Source of the DNA: Porticoccus sp041581635 | Lineage (GTDB): Bacteria; Pseudomonadota; Gammaproteobacteria; Pseudomonadales; Porticoccaceae | Assembly: GCA_041581635.1 (NCBI GenBank) | Contig: JBFICW010000009.1 | Coordinates: 12,476-76,475, forward strand | Length of the DNA stretch: 64,000 nt | Reading direction: 5' to 3' | Shown here: positions 25,658 to 35,332 of the stretch, one piece after another | How the letters are laid out: the number at the start of each line of letters is the position of its first letter | How positions within the stretch are numbered: the stretch's first letter is position 1 | Position numbers and translations under genes: made by a program | The notes under the pieces: generated by a model | Told to the model about the DNA's origin: nothing | The model's input: only the letters and a program-made list of their open reading frames with translations | Databases searched by the model: none

Positions 25658-26579
25658 CAGTGCTATCTAGATCTTGAAAACTGTCTGAAGGTTCAGCAGC
25701 CTGCTCTGAAACAATTCCAGGCTCTGGCTGGTTAGTGAACTTCGAAAGCAGTGACGCTAAGGTGTCACACATATCATGACGAGAAATGATCATGTCAATT
25801 GCGCCATGCTCCAGCAAGAATTCTGCACGCTGAAATCCCTTGGGTAATTTCTGGCGAATCGTCTGCTCAATAATATTTGGCCCGGCAAACCCAGCTCTAG
25901 CACCTGGTTCAGCGGTATTAATATCACCCAGAAGTGCCAAACTAGCAGAAACGCCCCCATAAACAGGATCCGTCATCACTGAAATATAAGGTGTTCCCTG
26001 CGCTTTCAGTTTTTCAATTACAGCACTGGTCTTTGCCATTTGCATGAGCGATATCAGCGCTTCTTGCATCCGCGCACCACCCGTTGCCGAAAAGCATATC
26101 AGGGGAATATTCTCTTCCAGCGCGACTTGAGCTGCACGGGTAAACCGCTCGCCGACCACATAGCCCATAGAGCCACCGTGAAAGGCAAATTCAAAAGCAA
26201 CGACGACAACAGGCAATCCCTTTAAGGTGCCCTTCATTGCCACCAAAGCATCATCTTCACCTGTTGCTTTCTGCGCAGCAGATAGACGATCTTTATACTT
26301 TTTTACATCTCTAAATTTCAGTCTGTCAATCGGCTTAACTTCGGTAGCCAATTCTTCCCGATTCTCAGCATCGAGAAAAATATCTAACCGTCTTCGAGCC
26401 CCAATTCGCATGTGATGATCGCATTTAGGGCAGACATCAAGATTTTTTTCGAGCTCAGGACGGTACAGAGGGGCACTGCATTTAGGGCATTTTGTCCACA
26501 GTCCTTCCGGAACACTCTGTGTACGATCCTTTTTCTGGGTTGCTGGACCCTTGGGACGAATTTTTTCCAGCCAGCTCAT
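25635..26579 (-). CDS. accD: Acetyl-CoA carboxylase carboxyltransferase, beta subunit
   Basis: A 314-residue subunit of the acetyl-CoA carboxylase transferase, which moves CO2 from biotin to acetyl-CoA. The N-terminal zinc ribbon is intact (Cys31, Cys34, Cys50, Cys53 in TKCPKCSAPLYR and VCPKCDHH). The crotonase-fold core has VVVVAFEFAFHGGSMGYVVGERF and FSATGGARMQEALISLMQM. E. coli AccD is 304 residues. The last residues (ASAVAE) are specific to this protein and overlap the folC start. The accA partner is not in the window. The trpA-accD-folC order is usual in gammaproteobacteria. Confidence 0.97.
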   Translation of the reverse strand: MSWLEKIRPKGPATQKKDRTQSVPEGLWTKCPKCSAPLYRPELEKNLDVCPKCDHHMRIGARRRLDIFLDAENREELATEVKPIDRLKFRDVKKYKDRLSAAQKATGEDDALVAMKGTLKGLPVVVVAFEFAFHGGSMGYVVGERFTRAAQVALEENIPLICFSATGGARMQEALISLMQMAKTSAVIEKLKAQGTPYISVMTDPVYGGVSASLALLGDINTAEPGARAGFAGPNIIEQTIRQKLPKGFQRAEFLLEHGAIDMIISRHDMCDTLASLLSKFTNQPEPGIVSEQAAEPSDSFQDLDSTDASAVAE

Positions 26580-26643
26580 AATTTTTCCCGTTATCTAGAA
26601 TATTTTCCGTTAATAATCTACAACTCTGCCGTTAATGCAATAA

Positions 26644-27465
26644 CTAACGATCTAGCGCTTCTCGTATTTCAGCAATAATCGATGAGACAGCACCGGCGTA
26701 TATTGCTGGGTCAGTTTCCCCATTCTCTGCCAACGTCGCTATCTGGTTAACAATTACGCTTCCTACCACAACGCCATCGGATAAATCAGCAACCGACCGA
26801 GCAGATGCCCCGTCTTTAATACCAAATCCTACACAGACTGGCAGATCAGTCAATGAACGAATGCTGGTGACGTTTTCATTCACTGAGTCCACATCCAGAT
26901 TACCTGCACCAGTAACACCTTTGAGCGAAACATAGTAAATGAAGCCACCGGCCATATCCGCGACTTTTTTCTGACGGGCTGGGCTACTTGTTGGTGCCAA
27001 TAAGAAGATATTCTCCATATTGGCCTGTTTCAAATGCTGGTTAAATTCTTCTGCCTCTTCCGGTGGTAAATCAACCGTCAGCACCGCATCTACACCAGAA
27101 TCGACAGCCTGTTCTATGAAACTATCGTAGCCCATCCTTTCAATAGGATTGGTATAGCCCATTAACAGTACCGGCGTAACATTGTCGGTTTCTCTAAACT
27201 TCTTTACTTGAGCCAAGGCATCGCGAAGGCTACTACCATTTTCCAATGCGCGTTCGTGAGCTCTTTGAATCACAGGACCTTCAGCATTGGGGTCTGAGAA
27301 TGGAACCCCTAGCTCAATGATATCTGTTCCGCTGGCCACTAACGCATGCATAACGGGAAGTGTCACGTCTTTGGCTGGGTCACCCATTACAACATAAGAA
27401 ACCAGGGCCTTACGACTCTGCTGACGGAGGGATTCAAAACGTTGATTAATTCTATTCACAAACAA
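26644..27465 (-). CDS. trpA: Tryptophan synthase alpha chain
   Basis: A 273-residue TIM-barrel subunit that splits indole-3-glycerol phosphate. The catalytic Glu is in DIIELGVPFSDPNAEGPVIQ and the second acid in LTVDLPPEEAEEF. The phosphate-binding end has VCVGFGIKDGASARSV and DGVVVGSVIV. The length is normal (268 in E. coli). It follows trpB after 69 bp and precedes accD after 64 bp. Confidence 0.97.
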   Translation of the reverse strand: MFVNRINQRFESLRQQSRKALVSYVVMGDPAKDVTLPVMHALVASGTDIIELGVPFSDPNAEGPVIQRAHERALENGSSLRDALAQVKKFRETDNVTPVLLMGYTNPIERMGYDSFIEQAVDSGVDAVLTVDLPPEEAEEFNQHLKQANMENIFLLAPTSSPARQKKVADMAGGFIYYVSLKGVTGAGNLDVDSVNENVTSIRSLTDLPVCVGFGIKDGASARSVADLSDGVVVGSVIVNQIATLAENGETDPAIYAGAVSSIIAEIREALDR

Positions 27466-27534
27466 TAATTCCTGTTAAATCACTAGTTCCTATGAAAACT
27501 AACAATTATTCAAATCATAAGAAGGCATAAAATA

Positions 27535-28794
27535 TTAAACAGTAATGCCATCAATCTCTGCCACGGTCAAAATATCCTTATCGCCACGCCCCGACAGATT
27601 GACGACTATCATTTGATCCGGCTCCATCTGGCGAGCCAATTTTTCTGCATACGCAACAGCGTGACTAGACTCTAGCGCCGGCATAATGCCCTCAACCTTT
27701 GTAAGATTTCTAAAAGCCGCCATTGCCTCGTCATCATCAATAGTTACATAGTCCACTCTGCCGATATCCTTCAACCAGGAATGCTCTGGCCCTACACCAG
27801 GATAATCCAAACCTGCTGAGATCGAATGAGTTTCAATAATCTGTCCGTTTTCATCTTCCATGAGATAGGTACGGTTTCCATGCAGTACGCCGGGAATACC
27901 ATCATTTAGTGGTGCCGCATGTTTTCCAGTTTCCAGACCAAAACCACCCGCTTCTACACCATACATAGCAACGGAATCATCTTCCAGGAATGGGTGAAAC
28001 AGTCCAATCGCATTAGACCCCCCACCTACACAGGCAACCAGGGCATCGGGAAGTTTTCCGGCCTGATCCAATGATTGTTGACGGGCTTCGCGGCCAATAA
28101 CAGATTGGAAGTTTCGGACTAATTCGGGGTAAGGATGCGGACCAGCACAAGTACCAATAATATAAAACGTGTCGTCTACATTGGTAACCCAATCACGCAT
28201 CGCCTCATTCATGGCATCTTTCAGCGTTTTTGAACCCGACGTAACAGGAATCACGTGGGCACCGAGCAATTTCATGCGATAGACATTCAGAGATTGTCGA
28301 TGCACGTCCTCCTCACCCATAAAAACATGGCACTCCAACCCCAGGCGGGCAGCAACCGTAGCCGTTGCAACGCCGTGTTGACCAGCACCTGTTTCAGCAA
28401 TCACACGTTTTTTACCCGTATGTTTCGCTAATAATGCCTGCCCAATGGTGTTATTAATCTTATGAGCGCCCGTATGGTTAAGGTCTTCACGTTTAAGATA
28501 GAGCTGCGCACCACCTGTTTCCTTAGTCCAGCGTTCTGCGAAATAAAGTGGCGATGGTCGCCCCACATAGTGGGCCAGATCGTAATCAAACTGAGCCTGA
28601 AATTCGGGGTCGTCCTTTAATCGACGGTAAAGCGACTCTAGCTCATCCAGTGCATAAATTAAGGTTTCGGAAACAAACCTGCCGCCATAGGGGCCAAAAT
28701 GACCACGGGCATCAGGCACGTGATTAAAATCTACGGCTTGCTTTGTTTCAGCGCTGCCGGTCTTTTCAGAACTATTTGTCACTAACTTCTCCAA
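27535..28794 (-). CDS. trpB: Tryptophan synthase beta chain
   Basis: A 419-residue PLP enzyme that joins indole and serine. The PLP lysine is in HTGAHKINNTIGQAL, the phosphate loop in CVGGGSNAIGLF, and the COMM-domain region EETGAGQH appears here as AETGAGQHGVATATVAARL. It has about twenty extra N-terminal residues relative to E. coli TrpB (397), a Ser/Thr/Glu-rich stretch before FNHVPDARGHFGPYGGRFV; a start at a later codon cannot be excluded. It forms the alpha2-beta2 complex with the TrpA encoded just downstream. Confidence 0.96.
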   Translation of the reverse strand: MEKLVTNSSEKTGSAETKQAVDFNHVPDARGHFGPYGGRFVSETLIYALDELESLYRRLKDDPEFQAQFDYDLAHYVGRPSPLYFAERWTKETGGAQLYLKREDLNHTGAHKINNTIGQALLAKHTGKKRVIAETGAGQHGVATATVAARLGLECHVFMGEEDVHRQSLNVYRMKLLGAHVIPVTSGSKTLKDAMNEAMRDWVTNVDDTFYIIGTCAGPHPYPELVRNFQSVIGREARQQSLDQAGKLPDALVACVGGGSNAIGLFHPFLEDDSVAMYGVEAGGFGLETGKHAAPLNDGIPGVLHGNRTYLMEDENGQIIETHSISAGLDYPGVGPEHSWLKDIGRVDYVTIDDDEAMAAFRNLTKVEGIMPALESSHAVAYAEKLARQMEPDQMIVVNLSGRGDKDILTVAEIDGITV

Positions 28795-28851
28795 AATTAC
28801 TCAACACGTATGCATGAACGATGTTTTTGTTAAAGACCCTTATACCTACAT

Positions 28852-29499
28852 TTACGTGCCATTCGATCTATTAATAAATTGCTGAATCAATAGCGATGAC
28901 TTAATGCCCGGTGATTCCTCAACACCACCACTAACATCAACGGCATAGGGCTTGACGGTAGCCACAGCCTCTTCAATATTGCCAGGGTTCAACCCGCCAG
29001 CAAGAATAAAATGTATATCATCAAGCCCAGCTAATCGCTGCCATTCAAAGGTTTCACCCGTGCCACCGTATTTGTCCTTATTCCATGCATCGAATAAAAA
29101 ACCTCGTGCAGAGGGGTAGCTGGCAATCACTTTTTGCACATCAAGCCCAGGAGACATACGGATAGCCTTGATATAGGGCTTTTTGAATTGGGAACAGTAC
29201 GCTTCATCCTCATCGCCATGAAACTGCAGCAAGTCCAGCCCAACAGCATCGAGGGCTGTGTTGACTTGCTCAACGGTAGCGTTAACAAATAAACCGACGA
29301 CCGTGACAAACGGCCCTACGCCATCCGCTATTTCATGGGCTAATGAAAGCTCAACATATCGAGGGCTTTTGGGGTAAAAAACAAGGCCAATCGCATCAGC
29401 ACCCGAAGCAACTGCCACGCGGGCATCTTCAACTCGGGTAATTCCACAGATCTTAACTCGGGTTCTATTCACAAGGGGCTCTGTTGGCGGTGGGCTCAT
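28852..29499 (-). CDS. trpF: Phosphoribosylanthranilate isomerase
   Basis: A 215-residue TIM-barrel isomerase of tryptophan synthesis. The catalytic Cys is in RVKICGITRVEDA, and the catalytic Asp and phosphate site are near FLFDAWNKDKYGGTG and DVSGGVEESPGIK. It is monofunctional, not fused to TrpC as in E. coli. It lies between truA and trpB, the standard order in Pseudomonas-like bacteria. The N-terminal MSPPPTEPLVN before the conserved core may be partly untranslated. Confidence 0.95.
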   Translation of the reverse strand: MSPPPTEPLVNRTRVKICGITRVEDARVAVASGADAIGLVFYPKSPRYVELSLAHEIADGVGPFVTVVGLFVNATVEQVNTALDAVGLDLLQFHGDEDEAYCSQFKKPYIKAIRMSPGLDVQKVIASYPSARGFLFDAWNKDKYGGTGETFEWQRLAGLDDIHFILAGGLNPGNIEEAVATVKPYAVDVSGGVEESPGIKSSLLIQQFINRSNGT

Positions 29500-29592
29500 T
29501 CACAATAGCGTCCAATAGCAAGGCGCGGATTGTAGCAAAAAGGGATCAGCCCGCCTATTCCCTATCAGCTATTCCCTGCTGCTTACCAATAA

Positions 29593-30429
29593 TCAATCTG
29601 AACTTATAAATTGAGGCCCTAGAGTCAATGTTGGCAAGTTAAAAATCTCGGGGTAAGTCACCTTCACTAAATACAATCCATTCGCAGGTGCCGTAGCAGG
29701 CGCTTGGGTGCGATCCCTTTTTTGCAACAGGGTTTCTAGCCAATCGACGGACTGAGCCTGCCGGCCAACCTCAATTAAACTACCAACTATGTTCCTCACC
29801 ATGTGATGCAGAAAGGCATTGGCAATAATCTCAACCACCACCAACTCACCTTGCCGCCACACTCTTATCGCATGAACATTTCTATTAGGTGACCGAGATT
29901 GACAACCCGCCGCACGAAACGAGCTGAAATCCTGTTCGCCCAGAAGGTATTGAGCCGCTTCGTGCATCTGGGAGTGATCCAATGGATTTTTTTCCCAAGT
30001 CAACCAACGGTGGAATATCGCAGGACGCTGAGCCTGATTGGCAATCAAGTAGCGATAGGTTCTGGCCGTTGCACTGAATCGAGCGTGAAACTGCGCGGGC
30101 ATTTCTGAAACCCAGTGCAAACGCACGCCAAAAGGCAAATTGGCATTCGCGCCCAACAACCAATTTCGCGCGGCTCGCTCTGCCGAACTGTCAAAATGAA
30201 TGATCTGATTAGTGCCATGAACGCCGGTATCGGTTCTTCCTGCACAGACGACAGTAATGGACTCATTAGCGACAACAGATAGCGCCGCTTCAATCACAGC
30301 CTGAACACTAGGACTATGAGTTTGCCGCTGCCACCCACAAAAAGAACTGCCGTCGTATTCGACGGCAGCAGCTATACGGGTAACCCCACTTGGCAGATTC
30401 TGGCCTTCCGGCACTAAGCCATTGGTCAA
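29593..30429 (-). CDS. truA: tRNA pseudouridine(38-40) synthase
   Basis: A 278-residue pseudouridine synthase. The catalytic Asp67 is in CAGRTDTGVHG. FCGWQRQTHSPSVQAVIEAAL and DFSSFRAAGCQSRSPNR are further TruA blocks, and NAFLHHMVRNIVGSLIEVGR is the conserved C-terminal segment. It modifies the anticodon-stem positions 38-40 in many tRNAs. The gene starts 32 bp after fimV ends and precedes trpF, as in Pseudomonas. Confidence 0.96.
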   Translation of the reverse strand: MTNGLVPEGQNLPSGVTRIAAAVEYDGSSFCGWQRQTHSPSVQAVIEAALSVVANESITVVCAGRTDTGVHGTNQIIHFDSSAERAARNWLLGANANLPFGVRLHWVSEMPAQFHARFSATARTYRYLIANQAQRPAIFHRWLTWEKNPLDHSQMHEAAQYLLGEQDFSSFRAAGCQSRSPNRNVHAIRVWRQGELVVVEIIANAFLHHMVRNIVGSLIEVGRQAQSVDWLETLLQKRDRTQAPATAPANGLYLVKVTYPEIFNLPTLTLGPQFISSD

Positions 30430-30461
30430 ATATGTCCAGGGAGAGCTGGAAGTTGTATAAG

Positions 30462-32747
30462 TCAGGCAACGCCCTCAAGTAGTTGACGAGCTTTATCCTT
30501 TTGAGAGTCATCGCCATCAGCAATAACCTCATCGAGAATGTCGCGAGCACCATCAATATCGCCCATGGCAAGATAAGCCTCAGCTAAATCGAGTTTAGTA
30601 CTGCACTCATCTGCACCCTCTAAAAAATTTAGCTCGCTATCTAAAGTATCAATTGAGTCATCTTCCGAAGCATCATCACCTAGGACGCTCTCACTTGAAC
30701 CTTTATCTTCTTCAGCGAAATCAACAGGCTCTTCCAGTTGGTCGCCGCCCTCTATCTGAGTTTTGAGCTCGTCCTCATCAATCTCGAGGTCGTCCATCTC
30801 AGCATCAATATCTGATGAAAGAGAATCCATATCCAGAGCATCTAAATCCAGGTCTAGATCAAAGTCATCTTGAGATTCGACAACTGAAGTTTCAGGCTCT
30901 TTACTCTCAACGGGATTCGACTCAAGTTCTATTGCTACTTCTTCCTCAGAAGAAAGGTCATCTGAAATCTCTTCCTCTTCAGTTTCATCCGTCGATTGCT
31001 CAGGTGCCAGTTCAGATCGTAAGTTGAGGGCTTTTGCATCGGCCCCTGAATCATTAAGTTCTGCCAACTCAGAGCGCTGCGCATCAAATTTTTCTAACTC
31101 ATTAGCATTCACATAAACTTCCAGCAACTTCAACCGTAAGGCAGTGTTGCTCGAATCTTCTTCAATGGCACTGAGTAGCACCCCTTCCGCCTGTTTATAA
31201 TTACCCAGGGAGATGTAAATGTCGGCCTCACCTTCTGGGTCAACATCTTCGCCCTCGGCAAGCTCCAGCCCTTCAAACTCTTTCAACTCCTGCTCATTAA
31301 ACTCGGGTACAGTTTCTTCAACAAGGGCTTCTATTTCCTTTTCCGTGAAGGCTTCATCTTCACTAACATCTTCTACTTTTTCAGGCTCCTGAACATTTAC
31401 CAAACTCTGGAGTGAAAGTTCATCCGCCTCTTCATCGTCCTGCTTACGATTTTTAAAAAACAGTACGATTGCCAGCAAAAATGCTAATAAAGCAATCAAT
31501 GGATAAAGCAGCAGATCCATCCAGGCCGACAGGTCGAAACCACTGTCTTTAACCTCGCCCTCTGGACTTTCACTGTTAACCGCTGCTTGTACAGCTTCTG
31601 GGGCCGCAGACTTTGGCTCAGCCTCAGACTGCGCGCCTACCTGTGCAGCACGAAGGGAATCATCTTTGATTTCCACTAGACGATTCATCGTAGCAACCTG
31701 CTCTTCCAGGTTTGCTATACGAGCCTGCAACTCAATATTTTCACGCTGAGTTTTATCGAGTTCTTCCTGAACAACAGAAATATTATTCTGCAATCCATCG
31801 GCAACAGCACCCTCTCCAGCCGATGTAGCACTATTAGTACCGCTAACCGTTAAGGCCTCACTCTTCTGATCCAGAGCGGCGAGTTTTAACTGTCCACCTC
31901 CAGACTCCAGCTCCATAGCGGGTTCTTGCTCATCGGCTACGGAAGTATCTAACAGAGGTGCAGACGCTTTGTCTTCAGAAAGCATTGAATCAATGGAGGC
32001 ATCAACAACGGAATCACTCAAACTTGCAATATCGCTACCTTCAGGCAGCCGAATAATCGCGCCTTGTTTAAGCAAGTTAATATTGTCATTGATGAAAGCG
32101 TGGGCATTAAACTGCTTAATTGCCGCCATAGTTTGCTGCATGGACGCATCGTTGGGCTTAATCTTTTTGGCAATTCCCCAAACGGTATCACCTGAGTTAA
32201 CCCGATACTCATCATCACCCGCATCCAAAGACGAAATACCAGCTGGTGTAGTTTTTCCAGGGATATCTACCCGCTTGCTGGGCGCAACCTTCGGCTGCGA
32301 GCTTTGACTCGCAGCCTCAATCTTTTTTGCAGAAGGTGACTCCGTTGCATAGAGCGGCATATCAAGAAGCAAGGTGTACTCCCGTAACAACCGGCCGGTG
32401 GGCCACTGAATTTCCACCAAAAAATCCAAATATGGCTCACGGATAGGTTTTCGGGATGAAACCCTAATAACGGGCTTATCGGGTGTGGATAAATCCACCG
32501 CGAAACGCAAATCAGTGAGCAAGAACAATCTTTCAACGCCAGCCTGCTCAAAATCCTTTCTTGAACCAAGGCCAACCAGCATCTCAAGCTCAGTCATATC
32601 ACCAATATTGAGTAACTGAACCTCCATATCAAGAGGCTCATTCAATGAGGAATTCAGCTTTATATCGCCCAACCCCAAAGCAAATCCTGAGTTAGTAAAA
32701 AACGTACCCAACAAACCAGCTGTCAAGGCCAAATTGCGCAACTTCAT
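30462..32747 (-). CDS. fimV: FimV family pilus/polarity protein
   Basis: A 761-residue inner-membrane protein. It has a signal peptide (MKLRNLALTAGLLGTF, ending SGFA), the FimV N-terminal domain beginning LGLGDIKLNSSLNEPLDMEVQL, and a LysM motif at about 180-235 (YRVNSGDTVWGIAKKI). A coiled-coil stretch with repeating acidic heptads lies near 325-365. A membrane helix follows at about 402-425, then a very acidic cytoplasmic region with TPR-like repeats. The C-terminal FimV motif is LDLAEAYLAMGDIDGARDILDEV. FimV binds peptidoglycan and organises type IV pilus and polar signalling. asd-fimV-truA is the Pseudomonas order. Confidence 0.95.
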   Translation of the reverse strand: MKLRNLALTAGLLGTFFTNSGFALGLGDIKLNSSLNEPLDMEVQLLNIGDMTELEMLVGLGSRKDFEQAGVERLFLLTDLRFAVDLSTPDKPVIRVSSRKPIREPYLDFLVEIQWPTGRLLREYTLLLDMPLYATESPSAKKIEAASQSSQPKVAPSKRVDIPGKTTPAGISSLDAGDDEYRVNSGDTVWGIAKKIKPNDASMQQTMAAIKQFNAHAFINDNINLLKQGAIIRLPEGSDIASLSDSVVDASIDSMLSEDKASAPLLDTSVADEQEPAMELESGGGQLKLAALDQKSEALTVSGTNSATSAGEGAVADGLQNNISVVQEELDKTQRENIELQARIANLEEQVATMNRLVEIKDDSLRAAQVGAQSEAEPKSAAPEAVQAAVNSESPEGEVKDSGFDLSAWMDLLLYPLIALLAFLLAIVLFFKNRKQDDEEADELSLQSLVNVQEPEKVEDVSEDEAFTEKEIEALVEETVPEFNEQELKEFEGLELAEGEDVDPEGEADIYISLGNYKQAEGVLLSAIEEDSSNTALRLKLLEVYVNANELEKFDAQRSELAELNDSGADAKALNLRSELAPEQSTDETEEEEISDDLSSEEEVAIELESNPVESKEPETSVVESQDDFDLDLDLDALDMDSLSSDIDAEMDDLEIDEDELKTQIEGGDQLEEPVDFAEEDKGSSESVLGDDASEDDSIDTLDSELNFLEGADECSTKLDLAEAYLAMGDIDGARDILDEVIADGDDSQKDKARQLLEGVA

Positions 32748-33021
32748 AGTTTATTCCCTGTGTTGCTTTATGTGGAACGGCCTTACATTGCATATAGCAT
32801 GCATAAGAAGATAAGCCTAACGCCCCAATATTTAGATGTAACACCCTAAGTATTTATGACTAAATAAAATTGTTCAACTGCTGTTAACGGAAAATATTAA
32901 TAAATCGACCTGTAACAGACTAATGAGAGTGCCGATTTATGACCTGCGACACAAAACAGCCAGGTAAGGAGGCTCTACATAATCACTATGACTGAGCCCC
33001 CAGGGTCAAACAAAGTACAGC

Positions 33022-34137
33022 TTATGCTTCCAATAAGATCCTCAGCATCCGGCGAAGAGGTTCTGCCGCCCCCCAAAGCAACTGATCTCCCACGGTAAAT
33101 GCTGACAGATAATCATCGCCCATATTCATCTTTCTCAGGCGACCCACAGGTACATGCAGATGTCCGGTCACCGCTGCTGGAGTAAGCTGCTCCAAGCTAG
33201 CAGTGCGGTCGTTGGGTACAACCTTTACCCAATCGTTGGCTTCAGCCAAAATCCCTTCGATCTCATCAATGGGGGCATTTTTGGTTAATTTCACGGTCAT
33301 CGCCTGGCTGTGACAGCGCATAGCTCCAATGCGGACGCAAAGACCATCCACAGGAACCAGTGAATTGCCAGAACGCCCAAGAATTTTGTTAGTTTCAGCC
33401 TGACCTTTCCATTCTTCCTTGCTCTGGCCATTTTCCAGTTGGACATCAATCCAGGGCAATAGACTACCCGCCAAAGGTGCACCAAAGTTATCGATGGGGA
33501 AGGCGCCGTCGCGCATAGTGCTGGCAACTTTCCGATCGATCTCTAGAATCGCCGAAGCCGGATCAGCCAATTCAGCGGCAACCGATTGCTCAATGGCACC
33601 CATCTGAGCAATCAGTTCACGCATATTCTTGGCGCCAGCACCGGAAGCGGCCTGGTAGGTCATCGCAGAAGCCCACTCGACCAACCCCTGGTTAAATAGC
33701 CCACCCAGCGCCATTAGCATCAAACTTACTGTGCAGTTGCCGCCAATGTAATTTTTAGTGCCATTGGCAATGCCATCTTTAACCACGTTCAAATTTACCG
33801 GATCCAGCACAATTAGGGCATCGTCGGCCATACGTAATGCAGAGGCTGCATCAATCCAGTAACCATCCCAACCGGCTTTGCGAAGTTCGGGGTAAACGGC
33901 TTTGGTGTAGTCGCCGCCCTGACAGGTCACAATAACATCCAGCTTAGACAGCGACTCGATATCGCTGGCATCCTGAAGCGGTGCCACATCCTTACCCACA
34001 CTGGGGCCCGGTTGTCCTAGCTGCGATGTTGTGAAGAAAACTGGCTCAATATCGGCAAAGTCATTTTCCTGACGCATACGATCCATCAGCACTGAACCCA
34101 CCATTCCACGCCAACCTACAAAACCTACTTTATTCAT
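33022..34137 (-). CDS. asd: Aspartate-semialdehyde dehydrogenase
   Basis: A 371-residue dehydrogenase at the branch to lysine, threonine and methionine (and diaminopimelate for the wall). The N-terminal NADP fold starts VGFVGWRGMVGSVLM. The active-site Cys135 is in YIGGNCTVSLMLMALGG, the same number as in E. coli Asd, and the substrate-binding Arg/His region is RIGAMRCHSQAMTVKL. It lies between leuB and fimV with about 80 and 270 bp gaps. The 274-bp gap to fimV carries the fimV promoter region and nothing else I can name. Confidence 0.97.
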   Translation of the reverse strand: MNKVGFVGWRGMVGSVLMDRMRQENDFADIEPVFFTTSQLGQPGPSVGKDVAPLQDASDIESLSKLDVIVTCQGGDYTKAVYPELRKAGWDGYWIDAASALRMADDALIVLDPVNLNVVKDGIANGTKNYIGGNCTVSLMLMALGGLFNQGLVEWASAMTYQAASGAGAKNMRELIAQMGAIEQSVAAELADPASAILEIDRKVASTMRDGAFPIDNFGAPLAGSLLPWIDVQLENGQSKEEWKGQAETNKILGRSGNSLVPVDGLCVRIGAMRCHSQAMTVKLTKNAPIDEIEGILAEANDWVKVVPNDRTASLEQLTPAAVTGHLHVPVGRLRKMNMGDDYLSAFTVGDQLLWGAAEPLRRMLRILLEA

Positions 34138-34219
34138 TTATATTCAACCAATTAAATATTATTTATAACAAATTACTTTAATTTTATTTGTACCAAATCT
34201 CAGACTGAAAACTACTGGT

Positions 34220-35293
34220 TTATAGTGCAGCAACAACCGCATCACCCATTTCCGAGGTGCTAACTTTACGTGTACCCTCAGTATAAATATCGGGGGTACG
34301 GAGTCCTTGATCTAGCACACGACTGACGGCAGCTTCGATAGCTTCAGCCGCAGCAGGCGCATTCAAAGAGTAACGAAGCATCATGGCAACTGACAAAATC
34401 GTCGCCAGCGGATTAGCCACACCCTGCCCTGCAATATCTGGCGCAGAACCATGGCAAGGCTCATACAAACCCTTACCGTCTTTATCCAGAGATGCTGATG
34501 GCAGCATGCCAATGGAACCCGTCAACATAGCCGCCGCATCTGACAAAATATCGCCAAACATATTGCCGGTCACCACCACATCGAACTGTTTGGGCGCCAT
34601 TACCAGTTGCATTGCAGCATTATCCACATACATATGACTTAGGGTGACCTCAGGATAGTCTTTGGCAACCTCTTCCATAATCTCACGCCACAATATAGTT
34701 GCCTCGAGAACGTTAGCCTTGTCCACAGAACAAACACGCTTGTCGCGAACCATGGCAGCTTCAAAAGCGACCTTACCAATACGACGAATTTCAGATTCGT
34801 TATATTTGTAAGTGTTGTAACCTTCGCGCTCACCGTTTTCCAAGACTCTGATACCGCGTGGCTCGCCAAAATAGATGCCGCCCGTCAGCTCTCTGACAAT
34901 CAGGATATCGAGACCAGCAACGATCTCCGGCTTCAGCGATGAGGCATCAGCCAGTTGGGGATACAAAATTGCCGGGCGCAGGTTACCAAACAACGCCAAG
35001 CCAGAGCGAAGCTTCAACAATCCCTTTTCTGGACGCAGATCACGGTCTACCTCATCCCACTTGGGACCACCTACTGAACCCATCAAAATCGCATCACTTT
35101 GGCGGCCCTTCTCAAGTGTTTCATCAGGACAAGGCTCTCCCACGGCATCGTATGCAGCGCCTCCAAGCAAGCCTTCTTCCAACTCGATACCCAATGAAAA
35201 TTGCTGATCGACTTTTTTCAGCACTTTAATGGCTTCGTCTACAATTTCAGGGCCGATATAGTCGCCTTTAAGTATCAAAACTTTCTTAGTCAT
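34220..35293 (-). CDS. leuB: 3-isopropylmalate dehydrogenase
   Basis: A 357-residue NAD-dependent decarboxylating dehydrogenase of leucine synthesis. Family blocks are LILKGDYIGPEIVDEA, AILMGSVGGPKWD, the substrate arginines in LLKLRSGLALFGNLRP, VRELTGGIYFGEPRG, and the Mg-binding NMFGDILSDAAAMLTGSIG. The N-terminal GDYIGPE has Tyr where most relatives have Gly (GDGIGPE), a small oddity at the nucleotide-proximal loop. It follows leuD after 39 bp, completing leuCDB. Confidence 0.96.
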   Translation of the reverse strand: MTKKVLILKGDYIGPEIVDEAIKVLKKVDQQFSLGIELEEGLLGGAAYDAVGEPCPDETLEKGRQSDAILMGSVGGPKWDEVDRDLRPEKGLLKLRSGLALFGNLRPAILYPQLADASSLKPEIVAGLDILIVRELTGGIYFGEPRGIRVLENGEREGYNTYKYNESEIRRIGKVAFEAAMVRDKRVCSVDKANVLEATILWREIMEEVAKDYPEVTLSHMYVDNAAMQLVMAPKQFDVVVTGNMFGDILSDAAAMLTGSIGMLPSASLDKDGKGLYEPCHGSAPDIAGQGVANPLATILSVAMMLRYSLNAPAAAEAIEAAVSRVLDQGLRTPDIYTEGTRKVSTSEMGDAVVAAL

Positions 35294-35332
35294 TTATCCC
35301 GCGTCCTAGATAATCTGTTCTGTTTGAGACTG

